Assembly (NCBI GenBank): GCA_023807065.1
Contig: JAJJLU010000358.1
Span: 1-64,000, forward strand
DNA length: 64,000 nucleotides
DNA from: Isotricha intestinalis
Lineage: Eukaryota > Ciliophora > Litostomatea > Vestibuliferida > Isotrichidae
Reading direction: 5' to 3'
Shown here: positions 31,024 through 41,944 of the stretch, in pieces
How the letters are laid out: each line of letters opens with the position of its first letter
Position numbering within the stretch: the stretch's first letter is position 1
Notes under the pieces: generated by a model
What the model was told of the DNA's origin: nothing
Database searches by the model: none
The model's input: only the letters and a program-made list of their open reading frames with translations
Translations under genes and position numbers: made by a program

Positions 31024-34000
31024 ATGTTAGAAGGTCTGATTGAAAAATTAATAAAACTATATTTTGGAGATTTCATAGAAGGTTTAGATGAACAAAAATT
31101 ATCAGTGGGAGTAAAAAAATTAAAAATAAATTAATATAACAATATAGTTATGGTCAGGAAATTTAACATTAACAACAATATCAATAAATAAAAAAGCAAT
31201 AAATGATTTAAAATATCCTTTTAAAATGGAAAAAGGATTTATAAATGAATTAATAGTAAATATTCCATGGAAGAACAATTTTTCAATTCCAACAGTAATA
31301 ACAATAAACAATGTAGAAATAATATTATCTTTAATTCCAAAAGAAAAATGGGAATTTTTAGATTCTATTTCAGTAAAATCAAAATTAAGACTTTTAAAAC
31401 AATATACAAAAAAACAATTAGAAGAATTAAAAGAAAAAATTGAAGGAGAAAAAAGTAAAAATTACTTAGATAAACTTTTTATCAAAATACTTGATAATCT
31501 TCATATAATTTTTAAAAATATTAATATAATTTGTAAAGAAAATGAAAATTCTTTTGGAATTAATTTAGATGAAATTGTTGTTGTTAATACAAATAGTAAT
31601 TTTGAACAAGTATTTATAGATAGAAGTAAAGAAGAAAAAAAAAATAATGAATGTGATAAAGTCAAACAAATATTTAAATTATTATCAATTTCTGGTTTTT
31701 CTGTTAATTTAAATTTAAATAATGAAGGTGATATTCCTATAATTAGACCTTTAAATTTAGATATTAAATTAACTAATAATTTAGATGATAAAAATTTAAA
31801 TTCTGAAAATGAAAATGCTGTTTTTAATATATTTATTAATTTACAAAAATTTGATTTAAATCTTACTCAAAATCATTATGCTTATATTATTAATTTAATT
31901 AATTTTATTTTTGTTTATCAACAATTTCAATTAAATTATTATAATTCAAATAAATTTCATTATTTTAAACCAAAAAATGCAAATATGGAAAATAAAAAAG
32001 AATATTGGAAATATATAATTAATATAGTAAAAAAGCAAATAAAATATATAAAAAATAATGATTTAAATGCATTTAAAATTCCTAATGAAAAATTTGAAGA
32101 ATATCATAATAATTTTATGTTACTTTATCCCAAATTTTATTATAATTGTATAGAAGTAGAAAATAAAAAAGAAATAACAAATAAATTAAGTTCAGAAGAA
32201 ATAAATCAATTCAAAGAAATAGTATATAATTCTGATATAAAAGATTTAAAAAATTGGACTTTAGCTTGTTTAGAAAAAATATATAAATTTATAAAACAAG
32301 GAAAAAATAATAATGAAGATGAAAAAGATGATTCTTTTTTTGGTAAATTTTTTAACAAAAAAAATATAGAAGTTACTTCACAAGAAAAAGAAAAAATTGA
32401 AGAATTATTTAAAAAAATAAATGAAGATTATAGTTTAATTCCAATCAATCAAAACGAAAATTATCCTAAAATTAAAATTGAATTTAAATTAGATGAAGGA
32501 ACTTTTAAATTTATTATGTCACCTAAATTAAATAATGATAAAAGTAATAAACTTGAAGAAGGATTTATAATTAATTATAAAGAATTATATTTTTCATATA
32601 TTGTAATGAAAAAAAATTCAGAAATGAAAATTAAAAGTACTTTAAAAGATTTTGGAATAAGTTTATTTAATAGTGTTTTTAATAATATAACAACTTCAAC
32701 TAATATAACTTTTAAAGAAGATAATAATAATGATGTAAAAATATGTGAATATTTTTTTATTTTAAGTTTTATTCAAAATAACGTTTCTAATGAATTTGAT
32801 TTAAAAATTTTTTCTTTAAATCTAATATTTAATCATATTTTAATTGAAAGAATTATATCTTTTTTCTCTGTAAAATATTTAAATGAAAACTTATCTAATA
32901 AAGCTTATGAAAGTTTTAATAAATTTAAAAGTGATACAGCAAATTCTTTAATAGAAAATAAAAATAAAATTAGTATTATAATTTTTCCTAGAAAATTTTA
33001 TTTACCAATAAATAAATTTGATATAAAAACTTCAAAAATGATAATTTTTAACACAGGAAAAATTCAATTTACAAATGAAAAAGAAGAACAAAATAAATTT
33101 ATTTTAGAATTAGATTCTTTTACAATAAATTATAATAGTACATTTTTATTTTTAGAAAGAGCTTCATTTAAAATGAATATATATTTAACACAAACAATTT
33201 TAATAAATTTCACAATTGAAGATATTAAATTTAATATAAATTCACATATTTTTACATTATTTATTTATTTCTTTGAAATATTTAATCCTTCAAAAGATAT
33301 TTGGGCAACTTTAAATAGTAATGATAAAGAAATAAAAATCAATGCAAAATTTGTTAAAAAGATTAAAAAAAAAAACACTAATAATTTAACATGGGAAGAA
33401 TATTTTGCTATTTTAAGTGGAGGTTATATATATTTTTATAAAGAATATGATATTAAAAAAGAACAAAATTACGAAGGATATTTTTATTTAAAAGATACTC
33501 ATATTATTGAAAATTCAAATGTGATATTTATGAAAAATAAATATGCAAATATTAATTTATTATTTGAAGATGAAAAAGAAAAGGAAGAATTTAAAAATAT
33601 AATAAATGAAAGAATAGTAGAAATGAAAATATTTAATAATGAAGAAAACGAAGAAAATGAAGAAAATAAAATAAAGGAAAAAGAACAATCTAAAATATTA
33701 GAAGCAAAAATAATTTTTAAAAACTTTAGTTTATTCATATATGGAAATAATACTCAAATTCAAGAAAAAGCAACTCCATTATATTATATTTCATCATCTC
33801 TAATAAAATTAAAGGGAAAAATAGATGATTTAGATAAAAGTATAGAAGCATCAATAAAAGATATTGAACTTGCAGATTTAAGTCAAAAATATAGAAAATA
33901 TAATCCAATATTATGTAATAAAAATTTAATAGAAAATAATAATGAAGAACAAACTTTATTTGATATAAAAATATCTTTGATTGATATTCATTCTCCAAAA

Positions 34001-37000
34001 TATAAAAATATTCAATATGATGTAAATGTTGAAGTTGGTAATGTTACTTTACATTGGTGTCCGGAAATAATAAAAAATATAGTTTCTTTCTTTATTCATA
34101 ATGATATTGAAAAAAGTAAAATTGAAGAAGAAATATATAATAATAGTATTGGAAATACTAATTTTTTAAGTGTTAAAGATACAAACACTCAAAGTGGAAT
34201 TAAATTAAAATGCGATAAAGAAAAATATATATATATTAATTTCAATAGTTCTTTTAAAGGAATTAATTTAATTTGGGTTCAACCTATATTAAATATTAGA
34301 ATGAGTTTAATTACTTTCTCAAGAAGTACTTTTCAAATAGAAATGACTGTTGATCATACTATAATAAAAGGAAATTTAGGTAATACTGAAATTTTTGATT
34401 TAACTAATTATCCTTATAAAAATGATGAAAATAAAAATTTAAAAAATAATAATATTAGTTTTAATAAAAGAAGAATTTTCGGAAGAAATATTATGAATAT
34501 TAATAATAATAAAGATAAATTCTTAATTAAATTTATTTATCAATCAATGTATAATTGGTGTCCTTTATATAAAAATGATAATTATTTAAGTTCTGTTGAT
34601 GTTATTGTTAATTCTGTTTATTTAATTTATATTCATGAAATTTTTTATAGAAATTTTACTTATTTTACGAATTTATTTCTAGGGTCACTTTCTGCGAATA
34701 AAGAAACAAAACAATTTATTTTTAATCATTATAATATTACAATACCAAATGAAAGAGATATTGATTTTATGAAATTTAACATTAAATTCATTTCTCCTAA
34801 AATTATACTTAAACCAAGATATAGTTTTACAGATGAATATTATTTTTTTGAATGTAGTCAAATTACTATTAATGAAAATTACCAAACTATTTTAGGTAAA
34901 TTATATAATAATCCAAATGAATATCGTTATTTAACTACTTATCAATTTAATATTGAAAATTTAGGAATGAAATCTCAATTAGATTCTTCTTATGAATTAA
35001 TAAAAAACATTAATCCAATCATTAATATTCATGTTACTGAATATACTGATAGGGATTTAATTACTTATAGTAATTTAGATTTTGATTATTCTTATCAATT
35101 TGATTTATCTTTTAATGAAAAAATTTTTGTAAATTTTAAAAAAGAAGATTTTACAAAATTTTTCAGAATTTTAGATTTAAATATTTTATATACTGATTAT
35201 TTAGATAAAGAATATGATTATTTAGAATTTAATGATTTAATTAATTCAACTTATACAGATTCAAATAAGGAATTATTTGATAAATATAATGATATAATAT
35301 GTAATACTTTTATAAAAAATATATATTTAAAATTAGAGATAGATAAAATAACATTTATAGACTTTGAAATATCATATATGTTAATATCATTATTCAGAAA
35401 ATTAAACCAAAACAAAAACTTACATTTATCAATAGGAGAAATAAGTTTATTTTACACAAAAAAAGGAAAAGATAATAAAGAAAAATTTTTCATGGATAAC
35501 TCTTCATATAATTGGAAAAAAAATGAGGAATATATAAATTCAATGTCAGAAAAAGTGGAAAATTTCACAATAATAAAGGACTTAACATCAAATGATAAAA
35601 TATACAATCAAATAAATTCAAAAATTTTAATATTTTCAAATTCATCAAAGCAATATAATATAACAATATCAAATTTTAAATTATTATTTCAATATAACAT
35701 AATAATGTATTTATATGATACATTTATAAATGGATTTCCAATATATATAGATGAAAAAAATTTGCCAAATGATTATTCTTCAAATGAAGAAGATTTACCT
35801 GGTTATTCAGTTTTATTAGAAATTAAAAAGCCTTTAATAAGTATGTTATCTACTGGATTATCTTTTAAAGAACAAGAAACTTTATGTTTAACAAGTGAAA
35901 TAATTATTGGAATGAAAAAAGAAAAAATTAGCAAAATTAAAGAAACAATTATTAATAATATTATTAATGGAGAAAATTATAATGATAATTGCTTTGATAT
36001 TTATTCTTTAAATGTTTCCTTTTTTGATATTTATCCTTTTATTTCTAAATTAAATGATGATTATGATAGAAACAGAAAAATAATTGATAATTTTTTATTT
36101 TCTTATGAAAGTAAACAAACAATGCAGATTATAGATTTAGAAAGTAAAAATTATTTAATTAAAACTAATGGAAGTTTAAACATAGATAAAATTTCAATTA
36201 GATCATCTTATAGAGATATAATTTTCTTCATTAAAATAATAAAATTTAACATAGAAAGTTATTTAGAAATCAAGAATTCAGTAAATAAAATATCAACAGA
36301 AAAAGAAAACAATAATGTAAAATTAATAGAAAAAAAAAAAATAAATCAAGATTTATTTTCATCAAATTTTACTTTAGTTTCACAAGGATTTAATTTAATA
36401 TTAATAGATGACCACACAAATACATTTTATCCTTTTTTATCAATTTCAGTTTCAGAATCAAAACTATTATATGAATTTATAAATAAATATTCAGATACAA
36501 TAAATATAATTGCAATAATTAAAATATTTTGTTATAATTATTATGCTGGAATATGGGAACCTTTATTAGAAAAAAGTAAATTATTAATTGAAATAATGAA
36601 TGATAAAAGTGATAATAAAAATTTTTTTAAAGTTTTTCATATTAGTTCATTAAATTTAGATGAAGGAAATGATAATATTATTAATATAAATTTATCTGAT
36701 TTAGTCGTTAGTTTTTTATATAGAACCTTATCAAGTTGGATTAATAAAATCAAAATGTTTTATAATGAAAAAGTAGATGATTCAATTCAAAAAGCAAAAA
36801 TTTCAAATCATTCTATTTTAAATTATACTGGGAAAGATATAAATGTATTTAAAAATAATATTTTATTAACTAAATTAGAAAATGGAAAAAGTTTTGATAT
36901 TGAATATTTCCAAAAATTTGATAAAAAAAATTCAAACTCATTTATGATTAAATCAGATATAAATTCAAATAATAATATAATAACTTTTGATTTCATTGAA

Positions 37001-39129
37001 AAAAATCTTAAAATAAAAAACAATTCTTTAAAAATAGACAATATGCAAATAAAGCATCATTATTTAGAAATAAACAACATATTTTCAAATAATAATTATA
37101 ATTATATAATATCAAAAGTATATTTCAAAGATTATTCATTTTTAAAAAAATATATTTGTTTCTACAGTCCAATAACATTTAAAAACAAAACAAAATATTC
37201 TCTTTTATTTACTTGTTCACAAAAACCTTTTCAAACTTTAAATTTAGAAATTAACCCAGGAGAATATTCTGGAATTCCCTTTGAATATATTAATGGAACA
37301 ATACATATAAGTTTAAAAAATAATAATTCAAATCCAAAAATTTTTCGATGTTCATCTTTTTTAAGTGTTAATAAAATTTCTGATGAAATTAGATTTGATA
37401 ATATATATTTATTCTTTAAAAAAAGTTCAGAAGAACAAGTCATTGATATTATGTTACCTTATTCAATTTTAAATTGTCTTCCTTTTGATATTTCTTTAGT
37501 TTTAAATGAACAAAATGAAATGTTTAATATTCTTAAAGGAGAAAAGCAATTAATTTCTTGTGTTTCTGCTAAAAAAATTTTAAAAAGTTATGTTTATATA
37601 TATAATTTTCATACTAATAAAGATTTTATTATTTATAATCCAAATTCAAATAAAAGTTCAAATTCTACTATTAAATTATATAATAATGATAAACAAGAAA
37701 TTAATATTTGTACTCAGTTAATAAATAATAATAAAGATTCTGTTTATTGTATTGTTTTCTATGCTAGAAGTTTAATTATTAATCATTCTGGTTTATTATC
37801 TGATAACATTAAATTTTATTATCTTGATGATAATGATAAATGTATTCTTATTGCTAATCAAATTTTTAATTATAATTTCTTTATTTTTAATGACCAAATT
37901 TATAAATATTTAGTTATTAAATATTTTGGAAAAAGCGGGAAAGAAATTTTTATTTCTAATAAAATATCTATTAATGCCATTGGAACCACTAATATAATTG
38001 AATTATTAAATCAAAATAATAATAAAAGAAAAATTGAATTTATTTTAGAAATTAAATTATCTTTAATTAATCCTTCTCTTGATATGTTTACAAATATTTT
38101 AAAATTAGTTCCTAAATTTATAATATATAATAAATTAAAAGAAGATATTAATGTGAATATGATAGTGGAACAAAATGAAAATTATAATATTTTAAGTAAT
38201 AGTAAAATTCCTCTTTTTAATTTTAACTTTGATCCTTATTTAAATTTAATTCAAATTAAACCAAAAAAAAATAAAGAAGATTATAATTTTAGTTCTCAAT
38301 TTCCTTTAAATTTTTGTTCTGGTTTTCAAACAGTGAAATGTTACAATAAAAGAGAAAATAAGAATAAATTTATAAACATTGAAAAAAAAATAAATGATTT
38401 ATCAACATATTTAATTATAACAGAATCAACAATTGATAACTGTGAAATAAACATAGAAAATTTATCAAAAAATACATTTTGTCAATTTTATCAACAAAGT
38501 TATATAAATAATAAAATAACATTAAAACCAAAAAGTAAATCAATGTATGCTTTTGATAACTTATTAGATAAGAAAAATTTATTAATAAATTTTATAGATA
38601 AAAATGGGATTTATTATTCAAATACATATTATTATGAAATTAATGAAGGAAAAGATAATTTTAGTGAAGTAATCACTTTAAAACATCAAATGTTAAATAC
38701 AGGACAACAAATTTTAATAACTTTTTATTCTAATGATGGTTGTAAATATAAAATAATAATATCTGATTATATTGAAAATAGAACTTTTTATAAATATAAT
38801 ACTATAGAATATAATTTTTCTTTTCCTTCAATTGGAATTAGTTTAATTGTTGATAATAGACATTCAATTGGAGAAGATTATAAAAGAAAAGAAATATGTT
38901 ATATTTACTTAGATGAAATAATATTATATGATAAATATATTTTAAATTTAATTAATGGAAGTATTCAAAATGATATTCAAATAATAATAAAAGATATTGA
39001 AATTGATAATGTATTTTCCTTAATAAAAAATTACCCATAATTTTATTTTCAAAGAAAAGATTAGAAGATTTAGAAGATATAAGTTTAAGTAGTTCAGGTA
39101 ATAATAATTCAAATATAATAAAATTATGA
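31024..39129 (+). CDS. VPS13: VPS13 N-terminal fragment, three exons
   Basis: Exons 31024-31110, 31148-39010 and 39055-39129 give about 2674 residues. Exon 1 begins with the chorein start (MLEGLIEKLIKLYFGDFIEG). Exon 2 resumes with LWSGNLTLTTISI and reaches VNIPWKN, the hallmark order of VPS13 N-termini. Then come the long beta-rich lipid-transfer groove, a PH-like insertion at about 758-850 (TWEEYFAILSGGYIYFYKE), and a VAB-type region at about 2000-2400. The coding frame ends at DIEIDN plus 24 residues and TGA, just where VPS13 proteins run into their C-terminal ATG2_C/PH part. That part sits at 21900-23573 on the opposite strand. VPS13 moves bulk lipid between membranes at contact sites; without its C-terminal anchor this product is probably impaired. 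Confidence 0.85.
31111..31147 (+). other. 37-nt GT-AG intron in VPS13
   Basis: GTAAAAAAATT...CAATATAG. Removing it joins GGA (codon 29) to TTA in phase 0 and restores the conserved VPS13 N-terminus on both sides. Without removal the frame ends at a TAA inside the intron. Confidence 0.85.
39011..39054 (+). other. Probable 44-nt GT-AG intron in VPS13
   Basis: GTATTTTCC...TTTTCAAAG. Removal joins AAT to AAA in phase 0 and extends the protein by 24 residues (KRLEDLEDISLSSS...) past the TAA at 39038-39040. The extension has the codon style of real coding sequence. The evidence is weaker than for the first intron because this end is poorly conserved in the family. Confidence 0.6.
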
Positions 39130-39717
39130 AAAAAGAAAGAAAATTGAATAAAAAAATTAAACACAAAGATGGGAAACAAAGGGAGAAAAGAAAGAGGAGA
39201 GAAAAAGGATGGAAAGTGATGGATATTTTTTAAAATTAAAGATATTAAAGAAAATAAAAGATTGCATTTATTTTGGGTTAATATGAGTGTGATATTTAGG
39301 GCCATTGAGAGTGAGATATTTGCAGTGATTGGGATTGATATATTGAAGGGGTTGTTCCATATTTGGAGATTGATATATTAGGAATGATATTTTATAGGCT
39401 ATTATAGACGAGAGGAGAGATATATTTAATTTAATTTAATTAAGGTAAAGATATTAAAATCTTATATAAAAATTGAATCCCCTTCTCCCTATATAGCCCC
39501 ACTAATCACCCTAAAAATAGTATTTTCTCTCATACAAAATATCATAATCCCCTTTTCCCCCAAAAATATGATCATATTTTACCCAAAATATCTCACTCCC
39601 AATCTCCCAAAATATTGGTCTCCACTCCTTTTTTTTACTTTTTTATTGATTTAATTATATTTTCTTTTTTTATGATTATTTTAATTTTTTTTTTTAATAT
39701 ATTTTTTTAATTATTTA
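39130..39717. other. Intergenic block with mirror-image G/C strand skew
   Basis: In 39181-39420 I count about 66 G against 8 C. In 39478-39630 I count about 51 C against 6 G. The flip is centred on an A/T spacer at about 39421-39470. An 18-nt arm at 39304-39321 recurs inverted at 39586-39603 with one mismatch. The 12-mer GATTGATATATT occurs at 39333 and 39368. No coding frame is seen. It is less A/T-rich than other intergenic DNA here and lies immediately beside the right-hand VPS13 breakpoint. Confidence 0.7.
39304..39603. repeat. Imperfect inverted repeat, 18-nt arms
   Basis: The left arm ATTGAGAGTGAGATATTT (39304-39321) and the reverse complement of 39586-39603 (ATTGGGAGTGAGATATTT) agree at 17 of 18 positions, about 265 bases apart. 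They bracket the skew switch. Confidence 0.7.
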
Positions 39718-40776
39718 ATGAATGATGATAATGCTTGGATTGATGAAATTATTTTTAAACATAAAAAAATAAATAAATCTTCTAATGATAAATCAAATGA
39801 TTATTATTCATTTTTATTAAATAATTCTAATTTTCAAAATAACAATAATTCTAAATATCAAAGTGATTTTACTAATTCTATTAATTTAAGTAATTTTATT
39901 AAATATAATGAAGTTCAACTTAACAATAAATTAATTCAAAAAAAAGAAAAAATTAAAAAATTAAAATTAGAGAATTCTTATTTAAATCAGCAAAATGAAC
40001 TGCTTAAAAATAATTTAAAAAATTTAGAAGAAAATAATAATAATGAAAATATTGAAAAATTAAAAAATATAATTGAAAATTTGGAATGTAAAATTGAAAA
40101 TTTAGAAACTGAAAGGAAGGAATTAATAGATAAAATAAACGAGCTTGAAAATTTAAAAAATAATGATATAAATTTAATGAATGAAAAAATAAAAGATTTT
40201 GAAATATTAATAGATGATAATTCAAAAAATTATTTTAAGGATTTAAATTTATTAAGAAAACAATTAGAAGAATATAGAAATAAAATTGAGGAAAGTCATA
40301 AATATGTAGAAATTGTAAATAATTTTATTACAAAAATAAATAATTTATTTGGAAATCAAAAAAAAGAAGAAATATATGAACTTGATAAATTACAAAATAA
40401 ATTTATTGAAATTGAAAGTTATATATCTAAATTAATAAATTTAACTAAATTAGAAAAAGAAAATAATGAAAATAATATTAAAATACCAAATTTTCAAAAT
40501 AAAATTTTAGAGGAAGGAATAAATTATAAAAGAAATAACTCAAGTATTTCATTTAAGATTAATAATGCGGATAAATATTATAAAGAATTAGACAATAAAT
40601 TAGAAGAAAAAAGCATTGATAAAGCAATTAAATATCGTGTTAAAAAAAATAATTTAAAAAGAAATAAGTCTGCTGGAAGAACAAATTATAAAAAAATTAA
40701 TTCTTCTAATCAATCAATAGTTGTGAATAATTCCAAAAATAAGGGAAAACCAAAATTACAAAAGAAAAAAATTTAA
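39718..40776 (+). CDS. Coiled-coil protein
   Basis: 352 residues. The first 60 residues are Asn/Ser-rich. Residues 65-170 are a strong heptad-like coiled coil (KIKKLKLENSYLNQQNELL, then repeated IENLE units). A second helical segment runs to about 245. The tail is basic and ends in Lys-rich sequence. No domain identifies a function; a cytoskeletal or basal-body scaffold role is only a guess. It is followed 67 bases later by the RanBP2 zinc-finger gene on the same strand. Confidence 0.65.
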   Translation: MNDDNAWIDEIIFKHKKINKSSNDKSNDYYSFLLNNSNFQNNNNSKYQSDFTNSINLSNFIKYNEVQLNNKLIQKKEKIKKLKLENSYLNQQNELLKNNLKNLEENNNNENIEKLKNIIENLECKIENLETERKELIDKINELENLKNNDINLMNEKIKDFEILIDDNSKNYFKDLNLLRKQLEEYRNKIEESHKYVEIVNNFITKINNLFGNQKKEEIYELDKLQNKFIEIESYISKLINLTKLEKENNENNIKIPNFQNKILEEGINYKRNNSSISFKINNADKYYKELDNKLEEKSIDKAIKYRVKKNNLKRNKSAGRTNYKKINSSNQSIVVNNSKNKGKPKLQKKKI

Positions 40777-40843
40777 ATATAAATATTTTATTTTTTATAT
40801 TTAAAAAATTAAGATATAATAATATAAATTATATATATAAAAA

Positions 40844-41731
40844 ATGGAAAAAGATAGTTCATTTATAAAAAATAATGCTGAAAAAGAATATGAAAAAAAA
40901 AATGTTGAAAAGATTTCTCCTTTAATATCTTATTATAAAAGTAGTAATATATTTTTAAGAAAAAAATACGCAGAAAAAAATAATAGTTGGAATATTGATA
41001 AAAGTCGAAATTTTATTAGAAAAGATTCTATAAATGAAAAAGAAAATAGAATTATTTCATCTAAAACTAAAGAAGGAGAAACATTAATAGAAGAAAATAT
41101 TAAATCTAATAATAAAATGTTAAATAATGATAGTTTAAAAGTCAATAAAGAAAAATATAACAAATTAAAAGAAGATTTTAATTATTATCATACAGATTAT
41201 GATAATTTTTATTTAAAAGAAAGTATTTATAATAACAATACCAATTCCAATAAAAATGTAATTTCCATCAATGAAAATACAAAATTGGATAATTTTAAAA
41301 ATCAATATACTTTAATAAATAATAACAATAAATTTATGAATGGAATGATTAATTCTACAAATATTAATTTTATAACTCCTATTTTTAGTAATAAAAAGTT
41401 TGGAAAAAAAGGTTGGATTTGTCCATATTGTAATAATTATAATTATGAAAAAAGAATTAAATGTAATATATGTAAACAATCTAAAAATATAATAAATAAT
41501 AAAATAAAAAGTAAAGGAAATGGTATTGGAGAATTAAATATTTTTGATGGAAAAATTAATAATTTATTTTCAGAAAGAGAAAGTGATTGGATTTGCTTTA
41601 ATTGTAAAAATCTTAATTTTGGTTTTCGCTTTTATTGTAATAGATGTAAATTATCAAGAATTGATTCTCAAAAACTAATGTTGTTAAATTATCATTCAAT
41701 TCAAAATGAAATGTCAATTATTAAATTTTAA
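40844..41731 (+). CDS. Protein with two RanBP2-type zinc fingers
   Basis: 295 residues. Two C-terminal fingers are clear: residues about 189-215 (GWICPYCNNYNYEKRIKCNICK) and about 248-272 (DWICFNCKNLNFGFRFYCNRCK). Each follows W-x-C-x2-C-x3-N-x6-C-x2-C, the RanBP2/ZRANB2 pattern. Fingers of this class bind single-stranded RNA or ubiquitin; tandem spacing with conserved aromatic and Asn positions fits RNA binding, which is inference. The N-terminal 180 residues are Asn/Lys-rich and disordered. Confidence 0.8.
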   Translation: MEKDSSFIKNNAEKEYEKKNVEKISPLISYYKSSNIFLRKKYAEKNNSWNIDKSRNFIRKDSINEKENRIISSKTKEGETLIEENIKSNNKMLNNDSLKVNKEKYNKLKEDFNYYHTDYDNFYLKESIYNNNTNSNKNVISINENTKLDNFKNQYTLINNNNKFMNGMINSTNINFITPIFSNKKFGKKGWICPYCNNYNYEKRIKCNICKQSKNIINNKIKSKGNGIGELNIFDGKINNLFSERESDWICFNCKNLNFGFRFYCNRCKLSRIDSQKLMLLNYHSIQNEMSIIKF

Positions 41732-41944
41732 GATTTAGTTACATTTAATTTTTTATATATGATTAATTCTATATATAGATATAATATGAATAGAACCTTA
41801 TTGATATACACACTGATATAATAATAATGTAAAATGCTTTATATAATTATTTTATTTTTTTACAATAGTTTTATAAAGTAAATTTATTAATTTTAAAAAA
41901 TGAAAAAAAATAAAACTTTTTTGATTTAAACAAAAAATATTAAA

